From Thermoplasmatota archaeon (lineage in GTDB: Archaea; Thermoplasmatota; JAQUQK01): a stretch of 5,200 bases of DNA. The notes under the pieces were generated by a model. It ran no database searches, was not told the origin of the DNA, and saw only the letters and a program-made list of their open reading frames with translations. Each line of letters starts with the position of its first letter. Positions within the stretch are counted from its first letter, which is position 1. Where the stretch lies: NCBI GenBank assembly GCA_028716125.1, contig JAQUQK010000141.1, forward strand, positions 1 through 5,200. The letters run 5' to 3'. The translations under genes were made by a program, and so were the position numbers. Below, one piece after another: positions 1 to 4,694 of the stretch.

Positions 1-352
1 CCTTTACCTTCTGGACGGGCACGTCGCCGTGGAGGCGCATTACGCAAACGTATTCCTTCGTCCCGAGGTGAAGCTCGTCCACGAGTTTTGTGCCTTCTCC
101 AAGCGCAACCGGGAGAACGCCCGTGACATTAGGATCAAGCGTGCCGGAATGGCCTGCTTTTTCAATTCCAAGCATGTCGCGCACCCAGGCAGAGACCTGA
201 TGGCTTGTGGGTCCAGAAGGCTTATCTACTACGACAACGCCGGAATCTAAAAGTTCTGGAATGGTCCTGCTTTCAGGCGCTTTTCCAAAGTATTCTTTTG
301 TGTCGGCTTCCGCTTTTATAATCGGCTTGCCAACGAATTTAACGGTCATCAT
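1..352 (-). CDS. cbf5: Archaeal Cbf5 (dyskerin-type) tRNA/rRNA pseudouridine synthase, 5' part only
   Basis: This is the N-terminal 117 codons of a minus-strand gene that leaves the window at base 1. The protein is the catalytic subunit of archaeal H/ACA ribonucleoproteins, which convert uridine to pseudouridine in rRNA; it can also modify tRNA position 55. Visible are DKPSGPTSHQV (residues 43-53), then KAGHSGTLDP (65-74) with the expected catalytic aspartate at D73, then TGVLPVALG, and a GTKEYVCVMRLHGDV stretch near the edge. The last stretch and the SHQV form are typical of Cbf5 and unlike bacterial TruB. The TruB catalytic fold is only partly visible, and the C-terminal PUA domain would lie outside. 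Two ATG codons sit in tandem (starts at 352 and 349); either could be used. No Shine-Dalgarno site precedes them, and a TATA-like box lies about 24 bases upstream, so the transcript may be leaderless. The family assignment is firm; the exact start is not. Confidence 0.93.
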   Translation of the reverse strand, partial: MMTVKFVGKPIIKAEADTKEYFGKAPESRTIPELLDSGVVVVDKPSGPTSHQVSAWVRDMLGIEKAGHSGTLDPNVTGVLPVALGEGTKLVDELHLGTKEYVCVMRLHGDVPVQKVK

Positions 353-371
353 ATCTAATATCTTTTATTTG

Positions 372-379
372 TTAATAAA
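372..379 (-). promoter_or_regulatory. TATA-like box for cbf5
   Basis: On the minus strand this reads TTTATTAA and is centred about 24 bases upstream of the first cbf5 ATG. Archaeal TATA boxes normally sit about 26 bases before the transcription start, so the transcript would start at or within a few bases of the ATG. That fits the absence of any Shine-Dalgarno match. The surrounding bases are generally AT-rich, so other positions are possible. Confidence 0.4.
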
Positions 380-534
380 CAATAAGACCATGATATGTGA
401 TATTCCGAATTCATTTCTGCCTTTGATGTGAATTTGCCACCAGTCAAAGAACCATCTCTCGAATATACTATCGAAGTCAAGGCTCATGCAGGGTTATGTG
501 ATTTTACCCGTCGGTCAATAAATCGTTTGTGAAA

Positions 535-567
535 TAATTTCGGGATACTACAAAGTAATTTTGGGAT
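535..567 (+). repeat. Two 12-nt direct repeats, 21 nt apart, upstream of the nucleoside hydrolase gene
   Basis: TAATTTCGGGAT at 535-546 recurs as TAATTTTGGGAT at 556-567. Eleven of twelve bases match and the offset is 21, or two turns of B-DNA. The second copy ends one or two bases before a strong TATATA-like stretch (569-575). This is the arrangement expected of a tandem transcription-factor site next to an archaeal core promoter. I did not find the repeat in front of the ribokinase or cbf5 genes. The repeats are directly visible; the regulatory role is inferred. Confidence 0.45.
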
Positions 568-568
568 G

Positions 569-604
569 ATATATACAAAGCTAGATGTCACATAAAATTA
601 ATAT
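569..604 (+). promoter_or_regulatory. Candidate core promoter(s) of the nucleoside hydrolase gene
   Basis: Two TATA-like stretches are visible: ATATATAC around 569-576, and CATAAAATTAATA at 591-603. The first would place the transcript start near 598 and leave a leader of about 38 nt. The second would place it near 621 and leave about 15 nt. Neither leader has a clear Shine-Dalgarno match just before the ATG at 636. I cannot choose between them from sequence alone. Confidence 0.4.
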
Positions 605-635
605 GAAGCACAATTATACCGCCCGTTGTGAATAA
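603..635 (+). other. Possible 10-codon upstream ORF abutting the hydrolase start
   Basis: An ATG at 603 opens a frame that would encode MKHNYTARCE. Its TAA stop (633-635) is immediately followed by the ATG of the hydrolase gene. If transcription starts near 598-603, this frame would sit at or near the 5' end of the message, and termination followed by re-initiation could supply ribosomes to a start that lacks a Shine-Dalgarno site. A frame this short can easily arise by chance, so confidence is low. Confidence 0.15.
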
Positions 636-1811
636 ATGAGTCTGAGAATATTATTGACGACAATTCTTGCAGCGCTTTTTATCTTGCCTGTTTTTTCAGG
701 GTGCATAGGCATTCTAGATAAATATACGGGCGTAGAGAAGAAAAAAGAAACGAGCCCTCCAAAGGTCATATTGCACACAGATCCATATCCGATGCTTCGC
801 GACCCAGACCCGATGATTGGCAGCGAGGGCAAGTACTTTAGCGGGGACATAGTTGATGATAACGTGATCCTTTTGGCACTCAAGGCAAACCAGGAAAAGA
901 AGATAGATTTGCTAGGAATCGTTCTTTCATATGGCTGCGGAAAGCTTGACCAGGCTGAAAAAGAAATGCAAGTGCTGCTAGACCTTACCGGTTACAAGAT
1001 ACCTGTATTCAATGGAGCCGCCAGCAGGTACGATATGGGTGTTAGCAACGAAGGCGTCAAGTTCATGATTGATAGTGTCATGAAGTATCCGGGCGAAGTC
1101 ACCCTGATGGCCGTAGCCCCCCTTACCGATGTGGCAACTGCAGCCATGCTGGAACCCAAGTTTGCACACGCCTTAAAGCAGATGTACATAATGGGCGGCA
1201 GCAGGTATGGATATAGCGAGTTCAATTTCGCAAACGACCCCAAAGCAGCCAAACTGGTAATGAATTTGGATGTGGAAAAGGTTCTTGCTCCAAACGACAT
1301 TGCATTTGAAAACCCCATCTACCGAACCGAGGTGGATGAGATAGGCAAGTCCGACAGCCCCGTAGCGCAGTTCGTTTATGATCTGGCATATAAAGGCATG
1401 GTTATGTACCCGCTCTACCACTATTTCCTTCAGACGCCAAAGGACCCGGCAAATGCGAGCGTAGATACGAGCGACTTGCATTTCCCTGCTTATGATGAGA
1501 TGACGTTGGCGTACCTGGACGTTTTCGGCCTCCAGCACCTGTATACCTACGAAATACTGGCCGTGGACGTAAATGCCGAAGGCATGCTTCCATGCGAACA
1601 GGTTCCGGCGAGGGAGATCACATCCAATATCGTTGATAACTGCGATGTGGGCTGGAATCTATACTGGGGAATTGGCGGCACAGTATTCCTCGACCCTGCG
1701 ACAGCCGACCCAAAGAACATCATGAAGGTTCTGGTGGATGTGGACCGCGATGCATGGGCCAGGTTTTTCGTGGACTCATTTGTAAACTTCCCTGCCGCGC
1801 CAGTCAACTAA
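636..1811 (+). CDS. Predicted lipoprotein of the inosine-uridine nucleoside hydrolase superfamily (divergent)
   Basis: The 391-residue protein begins with a lipoprotein signal peptide: R4, a hydrophobic run at 5-20, then lipobox FSGC with the lipidated cysteine at C23. It is therefore expected on the outer face of the membrane. The rest follows the nucleoside hydrolase family, which splits nucleosides into base and pentose using a calcium ion. Compared from memory with Crithidia IUNH, HTDP (47-50) matches the start of the DxDPGxDD motif and DIVDDN (71-76) matches its end, with about 21 extra residues between. Further matches are LLGIVLSYG (92-100), APLTD (161-165), MGG (186-188), SEFN...DPKAA (194-205) and YDEMTLAYL (286-294). 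Calcium ligands appear kept (D49, D74, D75, D287), as do ribose-binding E195 and N197. However, Asn39 is replaced by C101, Asp8 by H47 and catalytic His241 by Y286. Substrate and activity are therefore uncertain. The gene faces the kinase-deoC operon. No Shine-Dalgarno site precedes the ATG. Confidence 0.85.
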   Translation: MSLRILLTTILAALFILPVFSGCIGILDKYTGVEKKKETSPPKVILHTDPYPMLRDPDPMIGSEGKYFSGDIVDDNVILLALKANQEKKIDLLGIVLSYGCGKLDQAEKEMQVLLDLTGYKIPVFNGAASRYDMGVSNEGVKFMIDSVMKYPGEVTLMAVAPLTDVATAAMLEPKFAHALKQMYIMGGSRYGYSEFNFANDPKAAKLVMNLDVEKVLAPNDIAFENPIYRTEVDEIGKSDSPVAQFVYDLAYKGMVMYPLYHYFLQTPKDPANASVDTSDLHFPAYDEMTLAYLDVFGLQHLYTYEILAVDVNAEGMLPCEQVPAREITSNIVDNCDVGWNLYWGIGGTVFLDPATADPKNIMKVLVDVDRDAWARFFVDSFVNFPAAPVN

Positions 1812-1849
1812 AAACTCATGCATATGATCGCTGCCCGAACCTGGTGATC

Positions 1850-1902
1850 TTGCCCGTTAACAGACGGCAAAATCATCCGGCTCTTGCCAATTTCTGTTTT
1901 TT
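1850..1902 (+). terminator. Probable terminator of the nucleoside hydrolase gene
   Basis: An imperfect hairpin (TTGCCCGT at 1850-1857 against ACGGCAA at 1864-1870, one bulged C, loop TAACAG) is followed 27 bases later by a T6 tract at 1897-1902, preceded by TTTCTG. Archaeal termination depends mainly on oligo-T in the coding strand, so the T tract is the stronger signal and the hairpin may be incidental. It lies 86 bases after the stop codon. Confidence 0.45.
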
Positions 1903-1947
1903 ACTAAAAACTTATAGAAACGATTAGAGAAAAGCAGGTAAAAAACA
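1895..1947. repeat. Inverted repeat carrying oligo-T on both strands (bidirectional terminator)
   Basis: TGTTTTTTAC at 1895-1904 is matched perfectly by its reverse complement GTAAAAAACA at 1938-1947, with 33 bases between. The left arm gives T6 to transcripts from the hydrolase gene, and the right arm gives T6 to transcripts from deoC. Its position between two converging genes suits a shared termination zone. Confidence 0.5.
1938..1947 (-). terminator. Probable terminator of the ribokinase-deoC operon
   Basis: On the minus strand this reads TGTTTTTTAC, beginning 5 bases after the end of the deoC stop codon. The T6 tract in the transcript sense strand matches an archaeal oligo-T terminator. 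There is no clear hairpin next to it. Confidence 0.45.
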
Positions 1948-1952
1948 ATGCG

Positions 1953-2600
1953 CTATTTCGCTTCCTTTACGATCTTTACGCCGGAGCTCGTGCCGATGCG
2001 GGACGCCCCCGCCTCGATCATGGCCATCGCGGTTTTATAGTCGCGGATGCCGCCGGATGCCTTTACCCCCGCGCCATTTCCAACGGCTTTTCTCATAAGC
2101 GCAACGTCCTCTATCGTAGCCCCTCCGCTGCCAAAACCCGTCGAGGTCTTGACGAAGTGGGCGCCGGCCTTTAGCGAAAGCTCGCATGCTTTTAGTTTTT
2201 CCGCATCGGTGAGCAGGCAGGTTTCAAAGATGACCTTGACGTGCGACTTCCCGGAAGCCGCAACCACCGCCTTGATGTCTTTTTCTACGGCTTCGTAATC
2301 GCCGTCCTTCAAAGATCCGACATTTATCACCATGTCCACTTCATCGGCGCCTTGCTCTACTGCGGTCTTTGCCTCATATGCCTTGACACTGCTTGCATTT
2401 GCACCAAGCGGAAACCCTACGACAACGCAAGTTTTTACAGACGTTCCTTCAAGTTCTCTGGCAACCAACGGCGCATGAACAGGATTTACGCATACAGATG
2501 CAAAGCCATACTCTTTCGCTTCGCTGCAAAATGTCTTTACCTGGTTTGTTGTCGCGTCCGGTTTCAATATTGTGTGGTCAATGTATTCTGATATCTTCAT
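1953..2600 (-). CDS. deoC: Deoxyribose-phosphate aldolase
   Basis: The 215-residue cytosolic TIM-barrel aldolase reversibly cleaves 2-deoxy-D-ribose 5-phosphate to glyceraldehyde 3-phosphate and acetaldehyde, the last step of deoxynucleoside catabolism. The short-form family signatures are all visible: IDHTILKPD (7-15), VCVNP (36-40), VGFPLG (61-66), GADEVDMVIN (84-93) with D89, KVIFETCLL (122-130), FVKTSTGF (149-156) with the Schiff-base lysine K151, and KASGGIR (180-186) with the second catalytic lysine K180. Length is normal for archaeal and short bacterial forms. The gene starts 4 bases after the stop codon of the upstream sugar kinase. Its Shine-Dalgarno site overlaps the end of that gene, so the two are an operon and probably translationally coupled. 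Pairing with a ribokinase-family kinase suggests breakdown of free deoxyribose. Nothing looks broken, and the identification is firm. Confidence 0.96.
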   Translation of the reverse strand: MKISEYIDHTILKPDATTNQVKTFCSEAKEYGFASVCVNPVHAPLVARELEGTSVKTCVVVGFPLGANASSVKAYEAKTAVEQGADEVDMVINVGSLKDGDYEAVEKDIKAVVAASGKSHVKVIFETCLLTDAEKLKACELSLKAGAHFVKTSTGFGSGGATIEDVALMRKAVGNGAGVKASGGIRDYKTAMAMIEAGASRIGTSSGVKIVKEAK

Positions 2601-2604
2601 CTTT

Positions 2605-3540
2605 TTACCTTCCTGTTCTTGCTTTTAGGTTATCGACGTCTGCTCTGTATGGCATTGCCGGGGCAGTTCCTATCTTGGTGACAGAAAGAGCCGCCACCTT
2701 GTTTGCGAATTCCGCCGCTTCGAATATGTCCATTCCCTCTGAGAGGCCAGTCGCAAGGCCTCCGTTATATGCATCGCCAGCCCCGGTGGTGTCCACTACA
2801 TCAACGATCAGTCTTTTGATTGTTTTCTCTTTTCCTTCAGAAACTACGAGCGCGCCTTTGCTTCCGAGCGTTATTATGACACTGCCGACGCCACGGCCTA
2901 TCAAGGCGTGCGCCGCTTTTCTCGCATCGTCGATGTTTTTTATTTGCACGCCTGAAAGTATGGACGCCTCTACCTCGTTGGGGGTGAGGATGTCAACCAT
3001 CTTTAGTATGCGCTCCGGGACTTCATGCGCCGGTGCGGGATTTAAGATAACCCTTACGCCTTTTGCATGGGCTATCGCGATGGCCTTTTCAAGCGCGCTC
3101 ATGTTTGTCTCGAGCTGTGTAAGGAGCACAGCCGAACTCTCGATCGATTTCCTTGCCTTTTCAATCTCATCATCACCGATGTTTTGGCATGCGCCGGCTG
3201 TTACTACGATTTTGTTCTCGCTGGTATTCTCGTCCACCATGATTAATGCGGTGCCGGTGGATAATTCGTCATCCTGGAATACATACGATGTGTCCATGCC
3301 TTCGTTTTTGAATGTTCTCAAAGCGACCTCTTTCCCAAAGAAGTCTTTGCCTATCTTTGTCACCATGGTCACTTCAGCGCCCAGCCTCTTGGCCGCGATC
3401 GCCTGGTTGGAACCCTTTCCGCCCGGTCCGATTTTGAATGAGCTCCCCATTACAGTCTCGCCAGGCACCGGCAGGTGGGGGGTTCGTGCCATGAGGTCGA
3501 CAATAAAGCTTCCCATTATCGTAATCTTTTCCTTTGCCAT
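2605..3540 (-). CDS. rbsK: Ribokinase-family sugar kinase, possible deoxyribokinase
   Basis: The 311-residue PfkB/ribokinase-family kinase transfers phosphate from ATP to the 5-hydroxyl of a pentose in the cytosol. Counting from the ATG at 3540: GSFIVD (10-15), PGGKGSNQA (39-47), LLTQLE (139-144), NPAPA (167-171), LTPNE (185-189), ITLGSKGA (223-230) and DTTGAGDAYNGG (250-261) with catalytic base D256, then AALSVTKIG and AMPYR near the end. The whole pattern is RbsK-like and full length. One substrate-pocket residue differs: I13 stands where E. coli RbsK has the ribose-contacting Asn14, while the equivalent of Asp16 (D15) is kept. With deoC directly downstream, deoxyribose may be the real substrate, so the symbol rbsK marks the family only. 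I chose ATG 3540 because GGTG lies five bases upstream. A GTG at 3546 would add two residues but falls inside that site. The family is certain; the sugar is not. Confidence 0.92.
   Translation of the reverse strand: MAKEKITIMGSFIVDLMARTPHLPVPGETVMGSSFKIGPGGKGSNQAIAAKRLGAEVTMVTKIGKDFFGKEVALRTFKNEGMDTSYVFQDDELSTGTALIMVDENTSENKIVVTAGACQNIGDDEIEKARKSIESSAVLLTQLETNMSALEKAIAIAHAKGVRVILNPAPAHEVPERILKMVDILTPNEVEASILSGVQIKNIDDARKAAHALIGRGVGSVIITLGSKGALVVSEGKEKTIKRLIVDVVDTTGAGDAYNGGLATGLSEGMDIFEAAEFANKVAALSVTKIGTAPAMPYRADVDNLKARTGR
2607..2613 (-). promoter_or_regulatory. Shine-Dalgarno site of deoC inside the end of the kinase gene
   Basis: On the minus strand GGAAGGT ends six bases before the deoC ATG. 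It overlaps the kinase stop codon (2605-2607) and last codons. It supports the ATG at 2600 as the start and suggests that translation of deoC depends on ribosomes finishing the kinase gene. Confidence 0.6.
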
Positions 3541-3545
3541 ACGCA

Positions 3546-3603
3546 CACCATTTACAACTTAGATCATACTGATATTTTCCACAGATAATGCTATTTTTTT
3601 ATC
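3546..3603 (-). promoter_or_regulatory. Candidate promoter and Shine-Dalgarno site of the kinase-deoC operon
   Basis: On the minus strand GGTG (3546-3549) lies five bases before the ATG at 3540. Two AT-rich, TATA-like stretches lie upstream: GGAAAATATC (3571-3580) and AGATAAAAAAATAG (3591-3603, with one flanking base). They would give leaders of roughly 10 and 30 nt. The remainder of the 179-base gap (3541-3719) shows no convincing gene, RNA or strong terminator. Confidence 0.35.
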
Positions 3604-3719
3604 TTAGGATAAATGCGGAATCGCCTTCAAATTTTAAAACTTATGTGCCGCTCTGGCTGCATGTCTAATGCTTGGATTATGCCACTGTCCTCTGGCAGGT
3701 TTGGCGGGGCAAGCAAAAC

Positions 3720-4040
3720 TCATTTCAGGAGACGCCTTATCATCATCGAATCGGTTATCGCGTTGCATATGAAAATGATGGAGCCAACCGCAATCATTCC
3801 GCTGTTTCCCACTTCGATTCCCCTGCTTATGAAAAGATAGGATACAAGAAGGGGCAAGGATATGAGCAGCGGCGCCATTATCCACTCCATTTTTATGGCG
3901 CGGAGTTCAAGAAGGGTAAGTTCGGGAATCTTGATTTCCGGGAGTTTTATTTCAGGGATTTTTATGTCGGAGATTTTGATCTGCGGCCGCCCGGGTTTTT
4001 TGGCCGCATCTTTTCCCCCTTTTCCCGTTTCGCTTACCAT
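3720..4040 (-). CDS. Small two-helix membrane protein with tandem pentapeptide repeats, function unknown
   Basis: I do not recognise a family for this 106-residue protein. It begins with a hydrophilic, lysine/glycine-rich segment (1-20), followed by four exact-length pentapeptides of form I-K-[IL]-[PS]-[ED] (21-40). Two weaker units follow (LTLLE, LRAIK). Two likely membrane helices come next, about residues 53-72 and 79-97, and the protein ends in a basic IRRLLK tail. The short ~10-residue connection between helices suggests a hairpin, with the repeat segment and the tail on the same side, probably cytoplasmic by the positive-inside rule. The start overlaps the end of the upstream kinase-like gene by 7 bases. 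GGTG lies five bases before the ATG, so it is very likely translated and co-transcribed with that gene. It could be an accessory subunit of the neighbouring membrane protein; that is inference from position only. Confidence 0.75.
   Translation of the reverse strand: MVSETGKGGKDAAKKPGRPQIKISDIKIPEIKLPEIKIPELTLLELRAIKMEWIMAPLLISLPLLVSYLFISRGIEVGNSGMIAVGSIIFICNAITDSMMIRRLLK
3921..3980 (-). repeat. Four tandem 15-nt units encoding IK[IL][PS][ED]
   Basis: The units are 3921-3935, 3936-3950, 3951-3965 and 3966-3980. They encode IKIPE, IKLPE, IKIPE and IKISD in minus-strand terms (the protein runs from 3980 down to 3921). DNA copies are similar but have diverged mainly at third codon positions, suggesting that an old internal duplication is being kept at protein level. 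Confidence 0.8.
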
Positions 4041-4657
4041 GGATACACCAGCGGAGTTATGAATGGGCTAGGAATCATGCCCGTGCCAGGGAAAACCATC
4101 GCGATTATTGCAAGGCCCGCGGCAGGCAGAATCTGCATCAGCAGGTCGTCGTCAATTAATTTGTTTGAAAGCATTTCGCCCGCCACAACAAGTGAAGCGC
4201 CAAACGCGGCAGGAACCGGGTCATAGTTGCATACCATGAAAAACCCGAATGAGAGCACGGCGCCAAAAAGCATCGAAACCCATTTCTGTGAAACGCGCCT
4301 AAGCTCGCCCATGACCGGATCCGTTATCGCCGCCGCAAGTATGCACGGAACCGCAATCGCCTGTGGGAAGAACAGCAAAAGCACAGACGACCCAATGCCG
4401 AAGTAAAGATAGCTGCAAACCCTTTTCTGCTCGTAAAGCCTAAGGCCGAAGAAAACCTCGGTTTTTATAATTCCCCGAAGGCGTATGATCTCTATGAAAG
4501 TCAGAACGCAGATAACAGTAGCGACAACGGCTCTCTTTGCTACGAACACCCAGAGAAGGTCGCCAGTATTTTCGGGTATGAGATAGTATGCGATAAAGCA
4601 GGCTGCGAAGGTGTGGAACGCCCGTCTATACCATCTAGGGTCAAAAGTCCCTTTCAT
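4034..4657 (-). CDS. Divergent polyprenol/dolichol kinase-like integral membrane protein
   Basis: This 207-residue, very hydrophobic protein has roughly six or seven membrane segments. It resembles the CTP-dependent polyprenol/dolichol/phytol kinase family (SEC59/COG0170 type), related to CTP-transferases, which phosphorylate long isoprenoid alcohols in the membrane. Matching points are the N-terminal RRAFH (11-15, usually RK..H), YFGIGSSVLLLFFP (85-98), the TDPVMGELRR region (112-121, usually a D-P/A-x-A....G-R), QKWVSMLFG (124-132, usually KS.EGS), and E161 followed by IDDDLLMQILPA (168-179, usually DDNL..P). Several usual residues are changed, so substrate and even activity are uncertain. 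The gene starts 37 bases after the antiporter stop, with GGTG five bases before its ATG, and overlaps the next gene by 7 bases. If it is active, a role in the lipid carrier supply for glycosylation or in isoprenoid salvage is likely; that is inferred. Confidence 0.68.
   Translation of the reverse strand: MKGTFDPRWYRRAFHTFAACFIAYYLIPENTGDLLWVFVAKRAVVATVICVLTFIEIIRLRGIIKTEVFFGLRLYEQKRVCSYLYFGIGSSVLLLFFPQAIAVPCILAAAITDPVMGELRRVSQKWVSMLFGAVLSFGFFMVCNYDPVPAAFGASLVVAGEMLSNKLIDDDLLMQILPAAGLAIIAMVFPGTGMIPSPFITPLVYPW
4046..4049 (-). promoter_or_regulatory. GGTG ribosome binding site of the small membrane protein gene
   Basis: GGTG on the minus strand lies five bases before the ATG at 4040 and inside the last codons of the kinase-like gene. 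It pairs with the CACC of the usual 16S rRNA 3' end and decides this start. Confidence 0.5.
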
Positions 4658-4662
4658 GCAGC

Positions 4663-4666
4663 CACC
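4663..4666 (-). promoter_or_regulatory. GGTG ribosome binding site of the polyprenol kinase-like gene
   Basis: GGTG (within AGGGTGG on the minus strand) lies five bases before the ATG at 4657, in the 37-base gap after the antiporter stop. No TATA-like box fits in the gap, so the gene is probably transcribed from upstream. Confidence 0.55.
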
Positions 4667-4694
4667 CTAATTCCAAGTATGAAAATAAATGTGT

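Noticed and set aside
29..431. Short plus-strand open frames at the left edge.
   Set aside because: They are mostly antisense to the Cbf5 reading frame, which contains the unmistakable HSGTLDP catalytic motif, and the rest runs into the AT-rich promoter region.
459..474. TCGA...TCGA spaced palindrome in the divergent intergenic region.
   Set aside because: Only the outer four bases are symmetric and the inner bases do not pair; this is expected by chance.
2393..3562. Long plus-strand open frame (389 codons) opposite deoC and the sugar kinase.
   Set aside because: It is antisense to two clearly identified, motif-complete genes. Its translation is serine/proline/phenylalanine-rich, as expected of a shadow frame, and has no recognisable domain.
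3594..3600. T7 run on the plus strand, possibly a terminator.
   Set aside because: No plus-strand gene ends upstream of it. It is better explained as the A-rich, TATA-like part of the minus-strand kinase promoter.
3672..4226. Plus-strand open frame of 184 codons.
   Set aside because: It lies opposite the small membrane protein and the kinase-like gene, whose overlap, GGTG sites and membrane helices support the minus strand. The plus-strand translation is low in structure and resembles no family.
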